Shown: piece by piece, positions 57,669 through 64,000 of the stretch | Numbering within the stretch: position 1 is the first letter of the stretch | Layout of the letters: the number at the start of each line of letters is the position of its first letter | NCBI RefSeq assembly: GCF_017873335.1 | Contig: NZ_JAGGKB010000002.1 | Span: forward strand, 310,001 to 374,000 | DNA length: 64,000 nt | DNA from: Thermococcus stetteri | GTDB lineage: Archaea > Methanobacteriota_B > Thermococci > Thermococcales > Thermococcaceae | Direction of reading: 5' to 3' | Translations under genes and position numbers: made by a program | The notes under the pieces: model-generated | What the model saw: only the letters and a program-made list of their open reading frames with translations | Databases searched by the model: none | What the model was told of the DNA's origin: nothing

Positions 57669-58085
57669 ATGGGCATCGTTAGGTTTGGTGTCTCCGTTCC
57701 CGAGGAGCTGCTTGAGAGGTTTGACAGGATCATCGAGGAGAAGGGGTACGTCAACAGGAGCGAAGCCATAAGGGACATGATGCGCGACTTTATAGTGAGG
57801 CATGAGTGGGAGGCCGGCGATAAGGAGGTCGCGGGCACGATAACCATGCTCTACAACCACGACGAGGCGGAGGTCGTTAAAGAGCTCCTCGACATGCAGC
57901 ACGACTACCTGAAGGAGATAGTTTCGAGCATACACGTCCACATGGACGAGCACAACTGCCTTGAGGTCGTCATAGTGAAGGGGAAGGCGAGCAGGATAAA
58001 GGAGATAGCCGACAGGCTACTCAGCCTAAAGGGGGTCAAGCACGGAAAGCTTGTGATGACCGGAACGGGAAGGGAGCTTGTTTAA
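57669..58085 (+). CDS. nikR: NikR-type nickel-responsive regulator
   Basis: A 138-residue ribbon-helix-helix repressor with ACT-like Ni-binding domain. The N-terminus [38 protein letters not shown] is the DNA-binding part. Nickel ligands appear as His in MQHDYLKE and the HVHMDEHNC cluster (His, His, Cys). Divergence from hypA suggests it controls nickel use for hydrogenase. Confidence 0.93.
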   Translation: MGIVRFGVSVPEELLERFDRIIEEKGYVNRSEAIRDMMRDFIVRHEWEAGDKEVAGTITMLYNHDEAEVVKELLDMQHDYLKEIVSSIHVHMDEHNCLEVVIVKGKASRIKEIADRLLSLKGVKHGKLVMTGTGRELV

Positions 58086-58258
58086 CAAACAACGCTCTTG
58101 GATGGCAGGGCGAGTTCCCTCATATAACGGATTGGCCAGACCTGCGTGGTGTTTCCCTTTCCTAGAACTTTTCGGTTCTTAACCTTTCATTTATAACACT
58201 CGCTTGGAAAATTGTTAAAAATCGTGCTACTTCATTTGTATTTGGTGATACCACGTTC

Positions 58259-58849
58259 ATGCTCAACCGCCTCGTGGAAGAGAAGAACGCGGATGGCATA
58301 CTCGAATACGCAAGGGAGTTTCATGGACACGTCTGCCCTTACCTCGCGCTTGGGATAAGGGCATCGCTGGTGGCGATGGAGGAGCTCGGCGTCGAGCCGA
58401 TTGGACTGAGCGTTGACCAGGTGTTCAGCCACCTCAAGTGGATGGAGTGGATCAAGGAGAACCTCGGTGAGGATATAACCTTCCCGGTCATAGCCGACGA
58501 CAGGGGTGAGCTCGCTGACAAGCTCGGCATGATTCCAAGCGGTGCCACCATAACCGCGAGGGCTGTCTTCATCGTTGACGACAAGGGCGTCATAAGGGCC
58601 ATCGTCTACTACCCGGCCGAGGTCGGTAGGGACTGGGATGAGATTTTAAGGCTCGTCAAGGCCCTCAAGACCAGCGACGAGAAGGGCGTCGCTCTGCCGC
58701 ACAAGTGGCCGAACAACGAGCTCATCGGCGACCGCGCCATAGTCCCGCCGGCCGGAAGCGTCGACCAGATCAAGGAGCGCGAGGAAGCGAAGGCCAAGGG
58801 CGAGATCGAGTGCTACGACTGGTGGTTCTGCTACAAGAAGCTCGAGTGA
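58259..58849 (+). CDS. Chimera of an FmdE N-terminus and a peroxiredoxin lacking its peroxidatic Cys region
   Basis: A 196-residue frame in two parts. Residues 1 to about 45 (LVEEKNADGILEYAREFHGHVCPYLALGIRAS) match the start of FmdE/FwdE-family proteins, including the HGHxCP motif. From about residue 46, EPIGLSVDQVFSHLKWMEWIKENLG through CYDWWFCYKK match the 1-Cys/Prx6-type thioredoxin peroxidase from its second third onward. The peroxiredoxin N-terminus with the catalytic PxxxTxxC loop is missing. The joint is at EELGVEP, a stretch both parents could share, so microhomology-driven deletion is likely. The frame is intact; only resolving Cys residues remain. Confidence 0.82.
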   Translation: MLNRLVEEKNADGILEYAREFHGHVCPYLALGIRASLVAMEELGVEPIGLSVDQVFSHLKWMEWIKENLGEDITFPVIADDRGELADKLGMIPSGATITARAVFIVDDKGVIRAIVYYPAEVGRDWDEILRLVKALKTSDEKGVALPHKWPNNELIGDRAIVPPAGSVDQIKEREEAKAKGEIECYDWWFCYKKLE

Positions 58850-59440
58850 GCTTCTTTCCCTTACTTTGTTCTAATTTCTGACGTCTTTATGCTGTTTTAA
58901 AGGAATTCAAGAAGAAAAAGGACTTTCTTTGAGCTTTTCGTTGACGAAGCGGACTATTTTCTCAATGTCCTTCGGAGGGGGGCTGGAGATATTTTGGTTT
59001 TCAACTGAAAAGGATAAAACCTGTCCATGTTTTTGAAAAAATGCTCTCAGGAGGGTTCGTTGTCAGGAAATGGGAAAAAACGGGTGTTTTTCTCTTTGGA
59101 TAATAACATCCGACTGTTTTCCTGTTTTCACCGAGCTCTTTGCTGGGGTTGGGGGGCCTGAATCCCTCGATACTGGTAAAATTGTCTGGCTTAGAATGAA
59201 CGGTGTATACTCAGAACCCCGTTGGAAGGTCTCTGTCCTGTATCTGCCGAGGTGAACCACTCCTGAACATCAACGGTAAAATGTGTCCTGATGCCATAAA
59301 CTATGCAGAAAAGTCCTTTTGAGTGCTTAAAATTTTCGAAAAAATGGGCCTTTTCTGGGAGTATAATTAAAGCTTCCGTGTTAAACCTACCAACTTTCGA
59401 CGAACGGGGCTGTTAACATCTTTGGGGAACTCAAAGCTTT
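58850..59440. other. 590-base intergenic region with possible gene remnant
   Basis: No complete gene is apparent. On the minus strand a short open stretch (about 58921-59060) reads FFQKHGQVLSFSVENQ, SPPPKDIEKIVRFVNEKLKE and stop, looking like the end of a lost protein, without a start. GTTTTCAAC (58997-59005) is a single SurR-like half-site. TTTCGACGAACGG at about 59393-59405, also upstream of acs, lies before the FOR promoter, whose TATA-like CTTTTATATG is at about 59436-59445. Confidence 0.4.
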
Positions 59441-59476
59441 TATATGATGGCGTCTTTATCTGGGATGGTGGTTTCT

Positions 59477-61336
59477 ATGAAAGGATGGTGGGGAAGAATC
59501 CTCAGGGTCGACCTGACCAACAACAGGGTTTGGGTACAGGAGTATACAGCCGAAGTCGCCAAGAACTTCATCGGTGGGAGGGGACTGGCTGCCTGGATTC
59601 TCTGGAACGAAGCCAAAAACGTTGACCCGCTCGGGCCGGAAAACAAACTCGTTTTTGCCTCCGGTCCGTTCAACGGCCTCCCAACGCCGAGTGGCGGCAA
59701 GATGGTAGTAGCAGCTAAAAGCCCGCTCACCGGCGGCTACGGTGACGGTAACCTGGGAACGATGGCGACCGTCCACCTCAGGAAGGCCGGTTACGATGCG
59801 CTTGTCGTAGAGGGTAAGGCAAAGAAGCCGGTCTATCTCTACATCGAGGACGACAACGTGAGCATCCTGAGCGCCGAGGGCCTCTGGGGTAAGGGGACCT
59901 TTGAAACCGAGAGGGAGCTCAAGAAGATACACGGCAAGAACGTTGGAGTGCTCTCAATAGGCCCCGCGGGAGAAAACCTCGTCAAGTACGCCGTCGTCAT
60001 ATCCCAGGAGGGCAGGGCTGCTGGAAGGCCCGGTATGGGTGCAGTTATGGGAAGCAAGAAGCTCAAGGCCGTTGTCATAAAGGGAACCAAGGAGATACCA
60101 GTTGCCGACAGGGAGAAGCTCAGGGAGCTCAGCCAGGAGGCCTACAACGCCATCCTCAACTCTCCGGGATACCCGTTCTGGAAGAGGCAGGGTACGATGG
60201 CCGCCGTCGAGTGGACCAACGAGAACTCCGCTTTGCCAACGAGGAACTTCAGCGACGGAAGCTTTGAGTTCGCGAGATCAATAGACGGCTACACCATGGA
60301 GGGAATGAAGGTCAAGCAGAGGGGCTGCCCTTACTGTAATATGCCCTGTGGAAACGTCGTGCTTGATGCAGAGGGCCAGGAGAGCGAGCTCGATTACGAG
60401 AACGTTGCCCTCCTTGGTTCAAACCTCGGGATTGGGAAGCTCAACGAGGTTTCCGTCCTCAACAGGATCGCGGATGATATGGGTATGGACACGATAAGCC
60501 TTGGGGTCTCGATAGCTCACGTGATGGAGGCAGTTGAAAAGGGCATCCTCAAGGACGGGCCGACCTTCGGGGACTTCAAGAAGGCGAAGGAGCTCGCCCT
60601 CGACATCGCCTACAGGAGGGGAGAGCTCGGAAACCTCGCGGCCGAGGGCGTCAGGGCCATGGCCGAAAAGCTCGGCACCCACGACTTCGCAATGCACGTG
60701 AAGGGCCTTGAGGTCAGCGGCTACAACTGCTTCATCTATCCCGCGATGGCTTTGGCCTACGGAACCAGCTCAATCGGCGCCCACCACAAGGAGGCCTGGG
60801 TCATAGCCTGGGAGATCGGAACTGCCCCGATTGAGGGCGAGAAGGCCAAGAAGGTAGAGTACAAGATAACCTACGACCCGGAGAAGGCGGCCAAGGTCAT
60901 AGAGCTCCAGCGCCTCAGGGGCGGCCTCTTCGAGATGCTCACCGCGTGCAGGCTCCCGTGGGTCGAGGTCGGCCTCAGCTTGGAGTACTATCCGAAGCTC
61001 CTCGAGGCCATCACCGGCGTGAAGTACACATGGGACGACCTCTACACTGCCGCCGACAGGGTCTACGCCCTCATAAGGGCCTACTGGGTCAGGGAGTACA
61101 ACGGCAACTGGGACAGGAGGATGGACTACCCGCCGAGGAGGTGGTTCATCGAGGGCCTCAAGAGCGGGCCGTACAAGGGAGGGCACCTCGACGAGAAGAA
61201 GTACGACGAGCTCCTCAGCGAGTACTACAGGCTCAGGGGCTGGGACGAGCGCGGAATCCCGAAGAAAGAGACCCTCCAGAAGCTCGGCCTCGAAGAGGTC
61301 ATTCCGGAGCTGGAGAAGGTCACGAAGCTGGAGTGA
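59477..61336 (+). CDS. for: Formaldehyde:ferredoxin oxidoreductase (tungsten AOR family)
   Basis: A 619-residue tungstopterin enzyme oxidising small aldehydes and reducing ferredoxin. ATG 59477 gives [16 protein letters not shown] and the length usual for FOR. The [4Fe-4S] ligands are CPYCNMPC plus a late Cys in MLTACRLPW; pterin-binding stretches include [36 protein letters not shown] and [22 protein letters not shown] MoaD-like gene follows, as in other Thermococcales. The choice of FOR over AOR or GAPOR rests on recalled close similarity to the Pyrococcus FOR. Confidence 0.93.
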   Translation: MKGWWGRILRVDLTNNRVWVQEYTAEVAKNFIGGRGLAAWILWNEAKNVDPLGPENKLVFASGPFNGLPTPSGGKMVVAAKSPLTGGYGDGNLGTMATVHLRKAGYDALVVEGKAKKPVYLYIEDDNVSILSAEGLWGKGTFETERELKKIHGKNVGVLSIGPAGENLVKYAVVISQEGRAAGRPGMGAVMGSKKLKAVVIKGTKEIPVADREKLRELSQEAYNAILNSPGYPFWKRQGTMAAVEWTNENSALPTRNFSDGSFEFARSIDGYTMEGMKVKQRGCPYCNMPCGNVVLDAEGQESELDYENVALLGSNLGIGKLNEVSVLNRIADDMGMDTISLGVSIAHVMEAVEKGILKDGPTFGDFKKAKELALDIAYRRGELGNLAAEGVRAMAEKLGTHDFAMHVKGLEVSGYNCFIYPAMALAYGTSSIGAHHKEAWVIAWEIGTAPIEGEKAKKVEYKITYDPEKAAKVIELQRLRGGLFEMLTACRLPWVEVGLSLEYYPKLLEAITGVKYTWDDLYTAADRVYALIRAYWVREYNGNWDRRMDYPPRRWFIEGLKSGPYKGGHLDEKKYDELLSEYYRLRGWDERGIPKKETLQKLGLEEVIPELEKVTKLE

Positions 61337-61337
61337 G

Positions 61338-61365
61338 TTCCCTTTTCTTCTCCCTTTACCTTCGA
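61338..61365 (+). terminator. Pyrimidine-rich stretch after FOR
   Basis: Directly after the FOR stop a T/C-rich plus-strand stretch (TTCCCTTTTCTTCTCCCTTT) could end transcription partly; the MoaD-like gene follows after about 70 bases and may be read through. Confidence 0.3.
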
Positions 61366-61408
61366 CAGCTTTTTATCGCTCCAGGAGTATTCTTGAATGG
61401 TGATGGAA

Positions 61409-61639
61409 ATGGTGCGGATAAAGCTGATGGGTGCTTTCGCCCACCTCGCTGGCGCGAGGGAGCTCGAGGTTAGGATCGAGGGGAGGAAAACCGTCGACGA
61501 GCTCCTCCGCGAGCTCATTCCGAGGTACGATGAATTCAAGGACAAGATCATAATGATAAACGGCCATCCAGCAAGGGGCGATGCGGAGGTCGAAGATGGG
61601 GACGAGCTCAAGGTAATGCCCGTCCTGAGCGGGGGGTAA
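61409..61639 (+). CDS. MoaD/ThiS-like ubiquitin-fold sulfur carrier
   Basis: A 76-residue beta-grasp protein ending in the required Gly-Gly (VMPVLSGG). ATG 61409 is preferred, as GGTGATGG precedes it; 61397 is an alternative. LMGAFAHLAGARELEVRIEG and IIMINGHPARGDAEVEDGDEL fit MoaD, which donates sulfur for molybdopterin. Its link with FOR, a pterin enzyme, agrees with that. Confidence 0.88.
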   Translation: MVRIKLMGAFAHLAGARELEVRIEGRKTVDELLRELIPRYDEFKDKIIMINGHPARGDAEVEDGDELKVMPVLSGG

Positions 61640-61641
61640 AC

Positions 61642-62037
61642 ATGGAGCGCCTCGAATATTCAGCCCGTCTCAAGTGGGACGGCAACGTGGGAAGTGAAGT
61701 GAAGGTGAGAGGGTTTTCATTCAGCATAGACACGAACACCGATGGTCATAACAAGGGACCAAACCCGACGGAATACCTCTTGGCCGCTATAGGCGGCTGT
61801 CTGACCGTCAACTGGGGAAGGTTAATCAAGAGGATGCGCCTTGACGTTGGGGAGATGGAGATAACCGTTTCGGGATGGAGGGACAGGGAGGAGCCCCAGC
61901 TTAGGGAGATAACCTACAGGGTTAGGGTGGTTACCAGCGAGCCGGAGAGGAAGATAATGCGCGTTAAAGAACTTGCCGAGAAGTATGGAACGGTTTTCAA
62001 CACCGTTGGAGCGGAAAAGATAAGAGGAGAAGTTTAG
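61642..62037 (+). CDS. OsmC/Ohr-family protein
   Basis: A 131-residue OsmC-fold protein: GPNPTEYLLAAIGGCLTVNWGRLIKRMRLDVGEMEITVSG carries the first redox Cys (GGC). The second Cys of peroxidase-active members is not seen in the C-terminal half, so hydroperoxide reduction is doubtful. It starts two bases after the MoaD-like stop. Confidence 0.88.
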   Translation: MERLEYSARLKWDGNVGSEVKVRGFSFSIDTNTDGHNKGPNPTEYLLAAIGGCLTVNWGRLIKRMRLDVGEMEITVSGWRDREEPQLREITYRVRVVTSEPERKIMRVKELAEKYGTVFNTVGAEKIRGEV

Positions 62038-62220
62038 ACCTTTCAAGTATAGTTCTACTGCCCCGATTTTCTTTTCTGCTGGGATTTTGTTGCGGCGAAA
62101 GGGTTTTAAAGCTGAAACCACCCAGTAAATAATGATTTCAGCCTTCACATTCCCCCTTCTTTTTCTGAAGTATTTTCAGAAATTTAAACCTGACGCCCCA
62201 CTGCTTATCCTAACAGTATC

Positions 62221-62475
62221 ATGATGGGAAGAGATGCATTTTTAAAGAAGATGCAGTATGAACATCACTTTATTCCTGTAGACAACAGAACTCTAAGTGT
62301 TGAGAGTGTGTACTACACCCTCCGCTATGGAGTCGTAGGAAAAATATTGAATCTACTTATAGCAGAGCGTACTATTAAAAGAAGACTTTTAAAAGCCCAC
62401 TTAAAGCTAAAAGAAGTAGCGTTTACTGTAATTAATTCTCATAATGCAAATAATAAGCCTATTATATATCCTTAA
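62221..62475 (+). pseudogene. C-terminal part of an SRPBCC/polyketide-cyclase-like protein
   Basis: An 84-residue frame: KKMQYEHHFIPVDNRTLSVESVYYTLRYGVVGKILNLLIAERTIKRRLLKAHLKLKEV matches the last strands and C-terminal helix of SRPBCC proteins. The first half of the fold is missing and the upstream 180 bases show no continuation, so it is probably a truncated gene. From here to the window end the DNA is clearly AT-richer. Confidence 0.6.
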
Positions 62476-62524
62476 TCTTGAATCTTGTTTTTGGCGTAGA
62501 AACATAAAGGTGATGTAAAATAGA

Positions 62525-62864
62525 ATGGAAGTCGGTGTTAATTGGCTTTATAATTGGAGCCCTTATAGCAGTTCCCTATGGTTTAGCTCATTCAGGTGGA
62601 ATTAACGAGGATGAAAGAAGTGGCTTTTGGAGTGGCTTTGGCCCAATGATGAGTGGCCATGGAATGGGAATGATGGGCAACAGCATGATGAACGGTGACA
62701 TGTACGAAGAGATGGGAAAGCACATGGAAACAGGGGACTTCGAGGGAATGCAAGAAGAAATGGAAGAACACGTGGGTGTTGAATGGGAAGAGATGAGGGA
62801 GATGCATGAGAGCTGTGAAAAGTTCATGGGCTTTGAAGAAGATGAAGAGGAGGGAAGCTCCTGA
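62525..62864 (+). pseudogene. Exported Met/His/Glu-rich protein, apparent frameshift at its start
   Basis: ATG 62525 after AGGTGATG is followed by an extra G; without it the frame would read MKSVLIGFIIGALIAVPYGLAHSGG, a signal peptide. The track of that frame is open from GTG 62535 and gives about 109 residues: GPMMSGHGMGMMGNSMMNGDMYEEMGKHM, then an acidic EEMREMHESCEKFMG tail. Met/His spacing suggests copper or silver binding outside the cell. The GTG could be used as start, but it lacks a good ribosome site. Confidence 0.6.
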
Positions 62865-62901
62865 TTTATCCGTTTTCTATTTATTTTGAGGGGTTGATGC
62901 C

Positions 62902-63260
62902 GTGAAGAAATAGTTCCTTTTTGGAGTTTTGCTTGTACTAGTGCTTTTAATACCATTCTTATACTCCTATCTGGCCATTGAAAAGGGGATATTTTTTCTG
63001 GGTATGTTATTGAAGGTAGACCTGCTGAGATCCAAAATGCAGTGGTTCTTGCAGATACTGATTGTACGCCAAACAAAGAGTATACTACCCTCACATGCAC
63101 AGCAATAATTAATGCTAACGGAGAGGTTTTGAAAGTGCGTTATACTCATCCCATTGATGTTCCTTGCCTTTCGAGGGGGGATAAGATTAAGATAAGATTA
63201 ATACAACAAGATTCAACTCTGGAGATTATACGAATAAGCAAATCCTCAATGGAGCATTAA
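62902..63260 (+). pseudogene. Membrane-anchored Cys-containing small protein with stop and frameshift
   Basis: GTG 62902 follows GGGGTTGAT. The fourth codon is TAG (62911-62913), where Trp would fit (MKK-W-FLFGVLLVLVLLIPFLYSYLAI). A one-base loss near 62985-62988 shifts the frame. The remainder is open: YVIEGRPAEIQNAVVLADTDC, TLTCTAIINANGEVLKVRY, VPCLSRGDKIKIRL. The restored product would be a short protein with one membrane anchor and an extracellular beta domain. Family not recognised. Confidence 0.55.
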
Positions 63261-63312
63261 ACATGTACATTTCCATAAATTGAAATTGGAATTATATAAG
63301 AGGTGTTACAGA

Positions 63313-64000
63313 ATGAAAAGGGGTATCCCTCTGTTATTTGGTTTATTAAGTATGGGTGGAATTGTTTTAGCAGAGCCGGTAAATGAATTCACAGGATTGA
63401 CGACACTTTCTGTAATAGCACTTGGAACCCTAAATGCGTTTAGACCTTCAATTTTCTTGATGATTGTATTCCTTCTTTCGATGATAGCCCTGGTTGATAA
63501 AAATAAAGTCCTCAAAGTAGGCCTCTCCTTCACCGCCGGTGCTTTTTTTGGGATATGCTATAATAGCTTCCGTTCTGATGAATCTTCATGGAAAATTTAT
63601 GGGTTTAAGATACTTTGTCGTAGCTTTTGGTATTATTGTAGGGGTTTATAAGATAGCATCTTCTTTTGGATATGGGAAGATATCTCCAAGCAATCCCTTA
63701 AGGGAAAAAAGCAACAGAATTCTCGAAAAGGCCACTTCACTGCCAAGCGCTTTCTTGGTTGGCAGCATAATGTCGTTCCTTTCCCTTTCATGCGTTCTTC
63801 CCTCGTATCTGCTGGTAACATCTTTGTTATCAGATGGATTTCTCCTTAGGTGCTAGGGCAACGCTTTAGGAGTATTCAGTGGGATATCAGTCTTTCCTTT
63901 GGCGTTAGTCACATTGGGATTTCATTATGGAAGTAGATATGCAAAGCTCGGTGAAGCTGTCAATAAACTTTCAAAATTGAGTGGAAGAGGAGATTTAGCC
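63313..64000 (+). pseudogene. CcdA/DsbD-like membrane protein, damaged and cut by the window end
   Basis: ATG 63313 (AGGTG upstream) begins a signal-like helix and GLTTLSVIALGTLNAFRPSIFLMIVFLLSM. A run of seven T at 63543-63549 shifts the frame; with six T it continues LGYAIIASVLMNLHGKFMGLRYFVVAFGIIVGVYKI and FLVGSIMSFLSLSCVLPSYLLVTSLL. TAG at 63854-63856 interrupts again, but the same frame stays open to 64000. The CVLPSYL helix resembles CcdA; the first-helix Cys of the family (NPC) is changed to RPS. Confidence 0.6.

Noticed and set aside
1-64000. CRISPR arrays, rRNA or tRNA genes, and the TATCACn5GTGATA sugar-metabolism operator
   Set aside because: I looked through the intergenic regions and saw no regular spaced repeats, no rRNA-like stretch, no convincing tRNA, and no full copy of that operator.

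Overview
The window reads as chromosomal DNA of a hyperthermophilic archaeon of the Thermococcales, most likely a Thermococcus. The evidence is the GGTGA/GGAGGTG ribosome binding sites, TATA/BRE promoters, very tight overlapping operons, a formaldehyde:ferredoxin oxidoreductase that looks typical of the group, a Mrp/MinD-type HypB, CooC, and a complete [NiFe]-hydrogenase maturation set (hypA, B, C, D, E, F, hycI, nikR). I saw no rRNA, tRNA or CRISPR array. Species assignment is not possible by eye.

Layout. 0-1 kb: the 5' part of one hypF copy. 1.2-4.1 kb: an unknown protein, ferritin, an SDR and a methyltransferase. 4.1-14.9 kb (minus): one compact 12-gene run, read from 14.9 kb downward. It holds a heme-type radical SAM enzyme, a BtuCDF/FecBCDE-like metal or tetrapyrrole ABC importer with two binding proteins, a HemG-like flavodoxin, UbiD, UbiA, an NMT1/SsuABC-like importer and UbiE. 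15.0-17.8 kb (minus): cytochrome bd oxidase (cydB, cydA) and a small two-helix protein. 18.0-22.7 kb (plus): sulfide:quinone oxidoreductase, DUF1641, ferrochelatase, two membrane proteins and a polyprenyl diphosphate synthase. 22.8-30.5 kb (plus): a nine-gene Mrp-type Na+/H+ antiporter locus with three NuoL/M/N-type subunits. Together these look like a quinone- and heme-based respiratory or oxygen-detoxifying island (sulfide to quinone to bd oxidase to O2), with the machinery to make or acquire both cofactors, in a lineage normally described as fermentative and quinone-poor.

31-38 kb: cooC, an AMP-forming acetyl-CoA synthetase interrupted by an in-frame TAG, hypE, a second hypF with a one-base frameshift, and an HTH regulator. 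38-45 kb: the 3' remnant of hcp, a secreted nuclease-toxin/immunity pair, and an O2/NO-defence set (TusA-DUF1858 protein, flavodiiron FprA, DUF438-hemerythrin-PAS protein), followed by a cupin and an M24-fold protein. 45.3-51.8 kb is accessory: an IS200/IS605-like remnant, an orphan toxin C-terminus, a second toxin/immunity pair, then a KH-HD-DUF4392-HAD-FtsZ-like run. It ends at a junction where a truncated DUF438 copy and a second M24 copy resume. 53-58 kb: hypD, hypC, mobA, hycI, a PIN/antitoxin-like pair, hypB, hypA and nikR. 58-64 kb: a chimeric FmdE-peroxiredoxin gene, FOR with a MoaD-like protein, OsmC, and an AT-rich tail of damaged small membrane or metal-handling genes and a CcdA-like gene.

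Two themes run across regions. First, GTTn3AAC (SurR-type) operators with the same geometry sit just upstream of the TATA boxes of both hypF copies, hypC and the second toxin. Second, several otherwise well-conserved genes carry single-base lesions, mostly in homopolymers, plus stop codons. These are either real decay or sequence errors and should be checked against raw reads.
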